Origin: Pisolithus tinctorius
Taxonomy: Eukaryota > Basidiomycota > Agaricomycetes > Boletales > Pisolithaceae
Length of the DNA: 64,000 nt
Direction of reading: 5' to 3'
NCBI GenBank assembly: GCA_024663395.1
Contig: JANFAH010000001.1
Span: 806,001-870,000, forward strand
Shown piece by piece: positions 24,130 through 35,659 of the stretch; positions within the stretch are counted from its first letter, which is position 1, and each line of letters begins with the position of its first letter. The notes under the pieces were generated by a model. It made no database searches. It saw nothing but the letters and a program-made list of their open reading frames with translations, and had not been told where the DNA came from. The translations under genes and the position numbers were made by a program.

Positions 24130-25970
24130 ACTAACACAGCACCAGTGGAACTCATTGAACCACATGTTTGAAGACTCTGGAAGGCATGCTTCAACGACCA
24201 TCAAATTCTGGCAGAGTTAAGGAAGCACATAGATTTGAGCCAATATGGCATTGGGTGTGCAATCATTTATTTCCTCATGCCAAATGCTGATACATGTGTT
24301 GGCTAGTCTGACAAGATTTGTTGTGATCTGTAAGAGCCTCGGTCTCGTGCGCACCCGGCAGCAGGCACATACACCAGAAACCATTCAGGATGCCATGATC
24401 AAACTGCGAGAAATGTACCCCAATGCTGGGACTCGGGAAATGATCAGCCTTATTTTCTTCGAGCATGACATGTCCGTCTCTCAGTGAGTACTCGAAATAT
24501 AACATGTGCAAGGCATGCTGATTAACATCTTTAATAGGAGCACCATGCAGTTGTACTTCACTACATATGAGCCTCATTTAGTTAGGCACTGCAAGGCGAG
24601 GCACCTCCAATGTTGCCAGTTCTGGGCTGCAGGTGTCAATGACATCTGGGCAGTGGATCAACACGACAAATGGCTTCGATTTGGCCTCAGTTTACACACA
24701 GGGATTGAGCCATTCTTGGGGTGGATCCTTTGGATGAAGGTTTGGCACTCTAACCGCAACCCACAGCTCATTCTTTCTTATTATTTAGAAACTGTTATGG
24801 AGTTTGGATGTAAGTGAAACACAAGTCAGTAGTGCTGTTATACTGGCAAGAATTTGATTCTAGTTATACTGATGGTGACTCAAAGTGATCCCGGAACAGA
24901 AAACTTTGGGATCACTAACGCTCAAACCATGCTATGACAGCTGCATGATCCCACATTGAGGGGCTTTGTGCAACACTGCTGGGTGCACACAAAGAAGAAC
25001 ATCATGCCAGAAATCACATGGTCCCAGCTTTGATGACGATTTACTCCTGGCTTTGAGACTCTGCTCAATGAAGGCCTTGATGAAGGCTGGTATGATCCCA
25101 ACAATACACTGCAGCTGTAAGATATCCCTTTCAGTTTACAGTTCACCACTGAGCCATATATCTGAACAGGATGGTCTTTCATTGGTTGTTTATTCCCTGG
25201 CTCCAGAGGGAGCTGGACCAGTATTGAGACCAAGTCAATAATAGTCGCAAGTGCCAGGACAAAAACAAGGTACACAGTGATTGGACCTCCGTGATCTACA
25301 TAACAAGTGTTTTTCAGGTCCTACCTCATGGAATTCCCAAGTTAATCCACACCTGTGCAGAGGACTATGGCGTGCTAGATTTCAAGGTACTATATATTTG
25401 TTTATCGTATACATTTAACACACATGGTTTCTGACAGGTGATGGTCGATCCAAAAACAATCGAGGATGTCCAACAACTCTACATTAAGGCTGACCATCCA
25501 GTATTCAATCTTGTCCCACATGTACTCAATGCCTTCATTGACAAGTGTTATATACAACTGGGCTCCCTGTCTGTTCAGCGCAACACAATATGGGTGATCT
25601 ACCTTGACCTCCTCTCCCTCCTATGGCAGCAGCCAGATATCATTCCTGTCATCAAGGGGGCCACATCTGACAATGAAGAGCAGAATGATGATGTACCTCT
25701 GATAGATGGACTTCAAGACCTTATCGAGAATGATCAGTATATGGGTGGCCTTGGAAATGGGATGGGATTGTGTAAGTCAAAATATACTAATGGTTAGAGT
25801 GAAGAAACGAGGCTGATCTGTATCATCTCCTTAGAAGAAGAACATGTCCGTGCCCTGCAAAAACTTGAGTGTGACAAGGAAGAGGTTGATGGCACAGACA
25901 ACATGGAGGTGCTGGTGTCACACACCAAAGGTGTTGTGGACATGGTTACAGCTGACTCTGCCTAACTTGT
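24130..25970 (+). pseudogene. Integrase core domain (DDE) transposase, decayed
   Basis: The frame resembles the integrase-core proteins expanded in Agaricomycetes: RTRQQAHTPETIQDAMIKLR, YPNAGTREMISLIFFEHDMS, then VNDIWAVDQHDKWLRFG (first catalytic Asp), VWHSNRNPQLILSYY, MVTQSDPGTENFG (second Asp), and a C-terminal block with VLPHGIPKLIH and QLGSLSVQRNTIWVIYLDLL. In-frame TGA codons lie at 24169-24171, 24935-24937, 25031-25033 and 25034-25036. Each falls where relatives have Arg, consistent with CGA-to-TGA change. Sequence between 25,090 and 25,320 is further degraded. It probably encoded the transposase of the element. Confidence 0.82.
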
Positions 25971-26049
25971 TGACGAGTTGCACACAATGCCCATGCATGC
26001 AGATGAAGACTAAAGGCCTCATGCATAGAAAGACTGTTGGACATTAACA

Positions 26050-27765
26050 GTCATCCTTCACACAAGAACAAGTCGTCAGTGCTAAAGAGAAAAGAGGAAG
26101 CGAGTTAAGCATGTGTTAAAAGTTTTTAGCACCTGTGTACAGCATTCCAGTTTTTGTCATATCTCTGCCATTTCCAAAGATATTGACTCTGTTCTCACAT
26201 TTGCTTAAAGTGCTCAGCCCCACGATTCTTCCTTCCAAATTTGGAGAGGATCCTCACACCCTACACATTTCTACAGCACTCCATCCATCAGATGCTCATT
26301 TTGCAAAGCCCATCAATCATGGCTGCCTCTTCATCAATCATCTTGCTTGTCTCATTTGCCAGAGACAATGGCTACATATATCTACCAGGTGTCCCCACCA
26401 GCTTCCATCCTGAAGCCCCCTGGTTCATCCCATCATTGTCAGCCCTGTCCCATCCCATGCAGCTTGGTCAGCATGTTCTCCTTGTCAGTATGACTTCCAG
26501 AAGGACATTCTTTGGTCGCCTCAGGTCTGTCACTCAGTTAGAAAGGTCTTATGTGGTCATTTCAGTCTCCCCTCTTGATGAAGCATATGGATCATTCCTC
26601 CCTGCTCCCTGCACCGTCTTTATTCCAATCTTGTCCATCATTCTTCCTGCATTGCAACAGCTGCAGTATAACCTACTGTCCTCCAGCCTCCCTGATCGCA
26701 TTCATGACGAGTATGACATGCATCTTGCCTTCCTACTGCAAGATCCAGCAGAAGATGTCCCCCCTTCTCCTCCTCCTCCATCAGAGCCCCATTCATGAAG
26801 TTTTTGTTAACTTCGCTGAGAGGATGGAAGGGTGGGAGACACGATCACGTATGCTCCCATTGCCCCACAGACCCCCAATGCCCTAGCCCCCTTTGATGCC
26901 TGACTCATGCCCTTCAATTCTGGAATTAATACTTTCCTATCTGGAAACACTGTCCATCTGTCATGCCATCTTTGGATCTAGAGATGTCTCTGCTGAGATC
27001 TGACTTGCATCGCCACCCCCTAATGTGATATCAGTGCGCTTACTCAGTTTCTGACTCCATTTGACTCATTCTGTGATGTTTTGACTATCCTTGACTCATT
27101 CATTGCCAATACTTACCAATCCTCTTTGCTTGCTTACTTTTCATTTCTTGCTTACTCATCATGATTACTCAGTCCTTACTCATTACTTACCAAGTGTTTG
27201 TGCCTTGTTTGTCACAAGCTGTGCTCCCCCCACAGTATATAAACCCCCATGTACTTAGCTACCAAAGAAGCAATTCAGAAGAGGTCATCCAGAAGTCAGC
27301 TCAGCTCAGCATATCTTGTCATTGACAGTTGAGGCTCATTTGGAAGAGTCTACCTGTCTTCATTCGTATCATTGGTAGTTGAGGCTCCATCAAGGGTCTA
27401 TCTACCTTCATTCATTCATTCTGTGCTCTGTCAGCACACCTGCTTAGTCATCCATCCACTCCTGCATAACTTGTCATCAACTTGTGCCAGGAGCACATCC
27501 AACAGATCATCACACCAGAGTACTTTCAGCTGAATACCTTCACTCTATTCAGCATCCCCCATCTAGTCATCACTCACTTATCTACTCCTGTGTAACTCGT
27601 TGATGACTTGCACCAGGAGCACTCTACTTGAAGTCCCTCCCCCCACATCAGGTTTCTCTGCCCTCCAGGTTCTGTGGAGGTAAACCACCACTCACTCATA
27701 TTTGTCTTTGGTGTCGGATTTGTTTGGTTTACACCAGCTTTCCACACTTTGACTCACACCGGGTG
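26050..27765. other. Stretch absent from the deletion derivative; LTR-like promoter
   Basis: The derivative at 41,412-42,571 joins sequence equivalent to ~25,910 directly to ~27,770, so this block is either extra here or deleted there. It contains a TATA-like box (cagtatataaacccc at about 27,234) followed by imperfect repeats of a cattg..agttgaggctc motif. A solo LTR inside the element is possible, but I cannot define its ends. The plus-strand frame at 26,241-26,798 has no recognised motif. Confidence 0.4.
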
Positions 27766-27884
27766 CGTTCCTCTGGGTTGATCACTTCTCCAATGTTGGT
27801 TCAGATGATGAAGCAAGTGATGTTGAGGCAAGTCTGTGAATTCTTTACCTACATCTATGAAATCTACTACATACTTTTCATGTT

Positions 27885-28045
27885 TTTTCTTTTTTCAATA
27901 TGATGATGGTCAAAAAAAAAAGTACTTCGACAAACATGTTTTTTCATTTTTCATTATGACGATGGCAAAAAAAAAAAAGTACTTCGACAAACATGTTTTT
28001 TCATTTTTCATGACAACAATGGCAAAAAAAAAAAAGTACTTGGAG
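27885..28045 (-). repeat. Three ~60-bp subterminal tandem units, right end
   Basis: Inverted counterpart of 19,727-19,900, with the same gccat..., A/T-run and acatgttttttc words, placed just inside the right terminal inverted repeat. Confidence 0.75.
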
Positions 28046-28135
28046 TGATCGAGGTCTGCCATCAGCCATTTCCATTTTGAGTTGGGCATTTTGCTGTTGG
28101 ACTTTCCTTATTTGAGCATGATTGTCCAGCTTTCC

Positions 28136-28143
28136 ATACTAAT
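28136..28143. repeat. 8-bp KDZ flank ATACTAAT (exchanged target duplication)
   Basis: Directly precedes CACCTGATAC, the end of KDZ copy 1. Its partner is not at the other end of this element but, inverted (ATTAGTAT), at 42,564-42,571 beside copy 2. Confidence 0.85.
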
Positions 28144-28975
28144 CACCTGATACTCCCACTTATATAATCTAATTAGACACAACATTGCTGTTTTGATGTC
28201 GGTCTAAGACAAGGCATTTGAGGTGTTTTCCCCCTCAATGAATAATTATTGAATACCGTAGAGTACTTAAAAAGATTAAGAGCCACTAATCTACCTGAGC
28301 CACACCAGGCGCACTGGGATTTGTCATCAGCGCCCCGCCGATGCTTCCCACGCACGTGATGCGTCATCCCCGACACCTCTCGTCGCCGTTGTCGACAGCG
28401 AGCTTGCATATCTCAACAACTACACAACGTACAAGCATCGGACTTTCACGGCCGTATAGTACTCATGTCTAGCTAGCATTCTGTAACATATTATTAATTA
28501 CCACTAGATACTATGTACTAAGCTACCAGAGCTGTGCCGCGTCGCACTAGGATTTGTCATCAACACACCACCCGTACTTCCCACGCACGTGACGCGTCAT
28601 CCCCGACACCTCTTGTCGCCGTTGCCGACAGCGACCTCGCATATCTCAACAACTACACAACGCGCAAACATCGGACTTTCACGGCCATATAGTACTCATG
28701 TCTAGCTAGCATTCTGTAACATATTATTAATTACCACTAGATACTAAGTACTAAGCTACCAGAGTGGTGCCGCATCGCACTGGGCTTTGTCATCAACACC
28801 CACCCGTACTTCCCACGCACGTGACGTGTCATCCCCGACACCTCTCGTCGCCGTTGTCGACAGCGAGCTCGCATATCTCAACAACTACACAATGCACAAA
28901 CATCGGAATTTCACGAACATGTAGTATTCATACGCAACTAGTGCCCTGTCACATGAAATCCCATATTCTCGCCAA
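28144..28975 (+). repeat. KDZ copy 1 left terminal repeat with ~230-bp subrepeats
   Basis: After the terminal ~160 bp come three tandem units of about 230 bp starting near 28,300, 28,531 and 28,763. Each contains CACGCACGTGACGCGTCATC (with CpG variants) and catatctcaacaactacaca. The same units appear inverted at the other end (37,800-38,666). Confidence 0.85.
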
Positions 28976-29013
28976 AGTCAACTGATGCAAGGACATTTAA
29001 GTAATTTATCTAC

Positions 29014-32000
29014 TTATGTGTCCGTAGTAACACTTAGGATATGCTGCAACGCCTCGCATTGCTCCTCCAAATCATCCCCATGATCATCGTCAAGGTCTTC
29101 ATCAGCCTCCTCTTCACCATCATCTGTACAAATAGGTGGGGATGACAATATGGACTGTATAGGGACCCGCTGCGGGACATGTGTGCTATCCCCTGGGCCA
29201 CGTGATACGCTAATGCCAGGGGTTAGGGTACCCCTGAATCCGGGGAGATGGGATATTTTTTCGAGGGTATGGAGGTGCAATGGGGTGAATCAGGAGCGGA
29301 TGGCATGGTACCTAGAAATTTGGTATGCAAGCGCGGGGTTGGTATCCTGGTAGAGGGCTTCACAAGCCCGGAGGTAGTGGTCTTCATCAATAAGATATGT
29401 AACAACACGACGAATCTCCACATTCAGGCGAACCACTTCTTCCTCAGCCCGGCATAACTTGAAATACATGTTTATGGCGAGGCGGGCAGTGGGTGACGCC
29501 CATGGGCGGGTCGATATGTCCTTCCGTGTATCTCTGAGAAGATCAAAGTCAGCTAGGAATGCGTACTCAACAACCTCCTCAAATTCCAGTGTTCGACGGC
29601 CGAGGACTTTGGCTGCAGCATTATATTGGGAGAGGGCAGCCCGGATGGCAGCTGAGCGTGTTTGCAAGGCCTTGCCAATGTGCTTATGAAGTTTATAGCC
29701 TGCAATCGTCAGTGCGATACAAATTCGACTAAGGTGGACTTACCAGTGCCAGACTGGTTCATCTTTGACAGCTCGAAGATCCTTGACACAACCAATCGCT
29801 CAACGTTATCCAATGCCCGTTGATATTTTCGATTGGCGACCAGGCGGGCTGCCGCCTGCCATTCCTCGTCCTCCGGTACCCAGTGGTGTGTTATCTCGAG
29901 GCGTCCCTCGAGCTCCTGTACAGCCTTCAAGTCCTTTTCGTAGTTCTCTTGGGCATGGCGGCGCATGGTCTCCGCTTTCCTTGTTGCACTGCTATCACTC
30001 CGAGGGGACGCTGCATCGTTAGCCATAATGACAGTCCATGTAGATAGGATCGACTCGAGGTGTTTGCTAAATTTACTGATAGTCAGAACGCTAACCTCTC
30101 TATGTAATAGTGCCTACCTGCTCCCAGCTAGATTTACAAGCCGTTGCCAATATTCCATCTGCAGCGTTTCTTCCACAGGCTCGCGCAGGAGGGACCCGAG
30201 ATATTCACGTTCTTCGTCCAACCAAAGCTTAAAGGTATCAGGGTCGCTTACTCCTAGCTCGCACATCAGCCGTTCGAGGGTCAAGCGGCCATTAGAAAGA
30301 AGATTGAGGGCTTGTTTGTAGTTATTCAGTAAGAACTTTGCTGCTTAGGATTAGATACGTCGAGATGGGTAAGGTTAATTACTTACTGAGATTTGCGTAC
30401 ACTTCCAGTTCGTCATTGTGTTCAAAATAGCACGCAATTGCCTGCCTTCTGTGAAAAATTGACGCGTATCGAGTAGACGGCGCAAGGGCATTGCTCTTTG
30501 AAAAAGCCCTCTTGCAACCTTCGAGATCTTCGAGTCCGAGACCTTCGACGTAGGTTGTGAGGTTGTCTAACTGACATAGCCTGTTATGAGCGTGGCTGTG
30601 GAACGCATTAACAAGAGACGTATAGTTGAGTGATCGTGCACGCTCGCCCAGGACGCTAGATGCTAGAGTGGTCTTGAATCGACAGCCGATGTCATATCCA
30701 CCGCCCAAATCTGAACCAAACGCGTCGAGGAGTTTGGACGTCACCGCGAGCACGTACTTGGACCTGTGTATGAGTGAGTTTGCGAGTAGGGCTTTCTAAG
30801 TAGTCTACGTACTGTTCGCCACTTTGTACCATATCTGCGATAAGCAGGCAGAAGCCATGCCGACAGACTGCTATGAAGACTCCTGTTTCGTCAAATACGC
30901 TCCACATTTTTTGTGTAGCACTGTCCTTCATGTTTTTCCAGTGCTCCGCACAAAGGTTCCCATCACCATCCTATCATGCAGAAAGAAGTCTAGAAAATAA
31001 ACGCGAACAGAACAACTTCTCACCTCCGCAACGATGCTGTGACCTGTCTGCCGTCTGGATGCAAATTTCTCGACAAAATCACGGGTCAGATATTGTTCAT
31101 GATGAAATGCACCCTCCAGCATAGGATGAGAAGGGGTAAGAGGGGAAGCATCATCGAGGTTGCTGTCCAGTACCCTGGTCGCCACTCTCTTGAGAGAGTC
31201 ATTCCCGTCCTGAGCAAATAGCATCTTGAATCGCATTGTCGGTTCGTCCTGCAATTCGTAAGTACAAGAAGGACAGCCGTGCTTGAGCCACCAGTCAGGT
31301 TGATCGCGCTGCAGTGCCTGGTGCACAAGGTTCGAGACGAGTGCTAAAATTTGCAAGTAAACGTCGAGCGCGATGGAAAATTGACGTGAGCGGTGATTGT
31401 GAAATGGGACCTGGATGGTCAAGGGTTAGCGTTCAGGTACCTCGGAATATATATTAATCGCAAACCCTGTGTATATCGCAGAGCGATTTGACGTATCCCT
31501 GGATGGAAAGATGGGGGCAACGTTGACGAACAGTGTGGTACAGGTCAAGAGCTTGCACTGTAATGGCGACCTTGGGGGTAATGGGAGAGCACGGGATTAG
31601 ACCGTGGCGCACGAGAGCTGAAGTTAGGTAACGATCAGTAGGCCCTACAGTTATAGAAGTCTTCTCAGCGCCTACTATGCCGTGAGTATCCGCACGTGTA
31701 CTACAGTCGGATTGACTTACAGAAGACGTCTAACACCAGTACACTGAGTAGCCTGGTGTCTACGCCGTCACTCCTCTGCTGTTCTTCCCGTGTACGTCGC
31801 TCATCCGAATCAAAAAATCCCCGTCCACTCGCACCCTTCCGGATCAAGGACCAGGCCATGTAAGCTTCCACCATCGCACCCATTTGCACATTGAATGCAG
31901 CCGTCCGTTTAGCAGTACGATCCCAGAACGTACGATAATCCGGGTGTTTCCCCCCGATCTTCTGAGAAGCGCTGAACACAGTCAGTTATTATTACTTGGT

Positions 32001-32455
32001 CCCTGTTAATTCTAACCTTTTCCAGAATTCTCCCAATAACCCGCTGGTGAGTTCTTGAAACTCACCACCAGCATGACTGACATCAAGTGGCTCCGTTCCG
32101 TCCAGGACCATTGCGCCATACTCGTCGCTTTCGTATCCGTCGTCTGCGGCCTCACTGACTGAGTTGTTCAACGCCGGATCTCGCAGCGCCTCAAGCGCAT
32201 GCTTCTCGGTCACAGTCATCTCTATCGAAAGTGAGCCTTTTTTGTTAACCGTAACAAAAACGTACCTCTTAGTCGCTCTTGTTTGCGTTCTGCCGCACGT
32301 GCAGCCCGTTCAGCGATTTTTCTTGGACCTGCCAATTCATGGAGAGTTCGCGTAACTCCTGCAGATTGGTGAACTTTGGTCTGGACCCGACGTATTCGCG
32401 AGGATGTCAAGCTTCTGCATCTGTGGGAGTGACGATGCGCTGCTCCCCCTGCCAT
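29014..32455 (-). pseudogene. KDZ transposase, copy 1 (premature stop near C-terminus)
   Basis: Multi-exon gene starting MAGGAAHRHSHR at 32,455 (exon 1 is 32455-32266, exon 2 starts at 32221). In order: LDVSHAGGEFQELT, the KDZ-associated N-terminal motif; AYMAWSL; WWLKHGCPSCTYELQDEP; FAQDGNDSLKR with a catalytic Asp (about 31,210); CAEHWKNMKDSATQKMWSVF; LLDAFGSDLGGGYDIGC with the second Asp (about 30,690); ALAPSTRYASIFHRRQAI; EEREYL; IFELSKMNQSGTG, then VVEYAFLADFDLLRDTRKDI. An in-frame TGA at 29290-29292 replaces CGA in copy 2 and removes the last ~91 residues, including an acidic tail. Otherwise the frame and splice sites look intact, so activity is not excluded. Confidence 0.9.
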
Positions 32456-32620
32456 GACTGGCTTCCGTGCTTCATGCCATTGAGCGGGACCTATCCTCAC
32501 CAAGACCACGTGACGTTACCGCGCTGTCAAGACTTATTGCAAACTTATCTGCCGTCGCTAGCATTCGCACTCCTGTCCTTGAGTATTGTCCTTAGCACTG
32601 ACCCACAAGCTTGTCTTACC

Positions 32621-33530
32621 ATGGTGTCGAGTGTCGAAGGTAGGACAGAAGACTTATTTTTTTTTATCTAGGATTTTACATCTTGTTAGATGATGGTAGC
32701 TGGCAGATAGCACGATCTACAGAGCGAGATACGGAGGAGACGATCACACGTATCACAACGACCAAGACTACTTGTGAAGGGACTACGGAAACCAAGGTCA
32801 AAACCGTGGTGAAACGTAGTCATGTTACCAGGACCACTCTTAGGAGTCCTCGAAAATGTAGTCCGTCGGCGACAATTACTGGCTCTACCACTACCCCACC
32901 ATCGGCCTCAAGCACCCCGCAATCCACTCCCAAGTCACAATCTGGTTCAGCCTTCCCCCCTTCAGTACCTCGTGCGTCCACGTCTCACAGCAGTGTCATT
33001 CCCCACCCATCGGATGTCCTGCAGCCAACTTCCCCACCTGAAGGGTTTTACCTCGTTATCGTCGGGCAAGAGGTTGGCATATTTTATACATGGTATTATT
33101 TGTTTTGTCTATCCTCTGTTCAGCTCAATCTCGAACCCATAGGAAAGATGCCGCATTGCGGGTTCTCGACGTCAGTGGCACAGTTCACTACAAGTGTAAG
33201 ACCTTCCAGCGAGCCCTTGCAGATTATACGGCCGCATATAACAACGGCGAACTGCGCGCGATCCCGATCCCTGGTGGGCCCTTCTGGCCCACGGCACCAC
33301 GTACGCCCTCGCCCGCTCTCAGTGAAGGCGAACAATCCTACTGGGCTGAAGTGGACGACCTGTCAGATCTGTTTGGCTCAGTTCAACTCAGCCGCACTAA
33401 GACCTGGTGGGTTTCTTGCCCTTTCCAAAAGGTCGTTTTATTAATTGTAACAGCGATGCTACCCCGTCTTCATCCACTGCGAATACTTAGTAGTTACTAC
33501 CGAAATCATGTCCTTTACTACTATCAATGA
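32621..33530 (+). CDS. RNase H1 N-terminal (Cauli_VI-like) domain protein, copy 1
   Basis: Three exons: 32621-32639, 32672-33092 and 33143-33530. The introns of 32 and 50 nt are in phase, although the first is unusually short. The protein starts MVSSVEGFYILLDDGSWQIA, continues through a Thr/Arg then Ser/Pro-rich linker, and after splicing reads FYLVIVGQEVGIFYTW joined to KDAALRVLDVSG, then HYKCKTFQRALADYTAAYNN. That is the small fold known from the N-terminus of RNase H1, which binds RNA/DNA hybrids. No catalytic RNase H domain follows. It diverges from the KDZ transposase, with starts ~165 bp apart. A role with the transposon is inferred only from linkage. Confidence 0.72.
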
Positions 33531-34136
33531 CCGCAACATCTTGAATTGAAGTCTTAGGTGATCATATATGTGAATGAGCGTACTGTAGTCTACACTGTGA
33601 CCCGAAATTGGTGCGCACGCGACATTGGTGATTGTACACGCCAGTGTTGCATGAACACAGTGTAGTGTGTGAACGAGTGTATTGTAGTCTACACATTGTG
33701 ACCCAACATTTGTGTCCACGCGACATTGAGGAATTCGATAAGGTAAATCAGTGCTATGCAATTTCCACAATATATCATGTAATGTCCAGGTATCGGACAA
33801 TGACCGCTAGATAGTATATGAGCTAACGACGGCAAAGGCGTCACGCGTACGCCGATAGGGTATGTTTTCGAAGATACCAGTAGTGAATACTCTCTGATAG
33901 CGAATGGATTCGCTATCATGTTCGCTATCACCACAACCCAATACACGTCTCCTGTAATTTGAATCACTAATTTTACAAACCAGATTTCAAGCACGGGAAT
34001 GTTTAGACATGAATTGTATGCAAAAGTACTACATAGAGAGGTAATAGCGAGACCCCGGACAAGGGGGGAGTTGAGGGAGCTGACACTTCAGATATCGGGC
34101 GAGGAATATATAGACATAGTTTGTATGATGAACGGG
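33531..34136. other. Intergenic region with an imperfect ~100-bp duplication
   Basis: No gene is seen. Two imperfect copies of gtagtctacac..tgtgaccc..cgcgacattg lie at about 33,585 and 33,685. The mirror in copy 2 is 47,102-47,707. Confidence 0.5.
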
Positions 34137-34917
34137 CTAGACAGTAAAGTAGTAACGAGCTTCGGAGATTCGAGACAAGGGGGATATAGGTGCATAGTCG
34201 TCTAATTTGACTTCGAAAAAGCGTAGTTCAGTCAATAAAGATGTGAGCAAGTCAAACACTTGTTCGTACAAGTCTGCAGCTCTGTACCCCATACCCCTGA
34301 AACCTTTGCATGCAATATTCCTCAAAATCCAAACAAGCCGTCTCCCTTCTTCAACGTGGGCCTCACATTGTGAAAAGAACGAGTCAGTTGCAAGTCGGCC
34401 CCTGCCCTGTGCATGCCTAAGTTGATCATGGAACTTCTTCGGCCATGTTGACTCCGTGCCCCATTCAGATTGCCAGTCGGCAATGAGTTGCCTGACCTTC
34501 TCGAGTGGAGGGGGTTCCGAAAGTGCCGAAGGGTGTAGGTACGAGTTGGGCTCTGGGTCCGGGGACGCTCCAACTGCGCTGGTCGGTGTTGGGTTGTGGG
34601 TGGTATCTTCACTCTCTGTGACAAGCTTCCTAATAACAGAGTTAATATGTCGAAATATCTGGAGAAGGTGCTTACTTGGTCCTGTTCCTACGAGTGTAGA
34701 TCGATCACCATTGATAGACAGGATCAATCATACCAGCCGACCTACCTGGCAGCACGAAGTCTTGCTTTCTCCCTCTGCTCTTCTTGCACTCTGAAAACAT
34801 GAGTTATATACAGTATAAAGGGAGGTAATAAAAATATTCTGTACCCCGGCTTTGATAGCCAGCGCTCAGTGGCTGCGCGTTGCTTATCTTGCTTCCTCGC
34901 AGTGCGTGTGGCTCCCA
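34137..34917 (-). CDS. Hypothetical protein, KDZ copy 1 (four exons)
   Basis: It starts MGATRTARKQDKQRAATERW at 34,917. Short exons encode a basic coiled segment (VQEEQREKARLRAAR), joined by introns ending TTTTCAG, TCGTAG and TTATTAG to the main exon. The main exon has a Ser/Pro linker and a folded-looking C-terminal half with EKVRQLIADWQSEWGTEST and EGRRLVWILRNIACKGFRGM. The frame is intact and identical in copy 2. No family recognised; the basic N-terminus and linkage are compatible with a nucleic-acid role, but that is inference. Confidence 0.6.
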
Positions 34918-35659
34918 TGTACGAACATGAAGACGCTAGCTATGGGAAAGGGATGTTGGGTTTAGTTTACACGGATACTAAGGGTAATATACAAAACTTA
35001 CCTGGTGCGACTTGGGAGGAAGCAGATTACAGAGATACTTAGGCTTGACGCGTGACGTTCGGACTCAAGAAATTTCTCCTGGTCACATGACCATTGTCGT
35101 GTGTCTCGGGGTCTGTCATCTCTGACTGTTGGCCTAAGTCGCCGTAGAAGGATCCAGGTACTGAAATCTTTTCTAGCATAGCTGAATTAATGGTCTTTTT
35201 ATCCAGAGTTCTATTGTATGGACTTCCACGCGATCGTCCAAACCCGTCTATCCAAATTTCCCCGAGCTCTGCGGTAATTGCATTCATTGTATCATACAGA
35301 AAACAAAATGCTGATTAGACGGTTCCCATTAATGCAGATATTACGATGTGATGGCGGCCATACTAGTGCCCACTCAACTTTGGCGAGTTGACAGCAGGGT
35401 ATCGGCTTCATCCACGGCAAGTGTTATCAATAGCCCGTTACTCACATCGCCTCTAGTATATTATTGTATCATGCTGATGCCCCCACAGGTCCACATGGTC
35501 TTATATCGAGTTGTATATATCGTACCTGATCGTCCTAATGACAGAGTACACCAATGTCATCCGCTCAATATCACGCTGTCAAATTTTTATTTTATTTTCC
35601 AGGATTTGGAGACGTGCAGCAATACTATAGACTTCGCGCCTCGATGCTCTACCTACAGC

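Larger units (their letters stand above)
19640..28143. mobile_element. Transposon with integrase core and alpha-kinase genes
   Basis: The ends are inverted copies: about 19,650-19,735 (GGCAAAATGCCCAACTCAAA) matches the complement of about 28,045-28,120. Both ends then carry three ~60-bp tandem units. Inside are an alpha-kinase gene and an unknown gene on the minus strand, and a decayed integrase-core gene on the plus strand. A ~1.16-kb internal-deletion derivative at 41,412-42,571 shares both ends and pieces of the interior, which supports mobility. The outer boundary is uncertain, and the right end is cut by the KDZ insertion at 28,144. I infer an rve/IS3-Ginger-like DDE class from the integrase, not from the ends. 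Confidence 0.65.

Noticed and set aside
26241..26798. 185-residue plus-strand frame
   Set aside because: Biased Ser/Leu/Pro composition, no motif, and absent from the deletion derivative. Not supported as a gene.
19727..28045. Regularly spaced repeats suggesting a CRISPR-like array
   Set aside because: The units are contiguous imperfect tandems with no unique spacers, inside a eukaryotic transposon.
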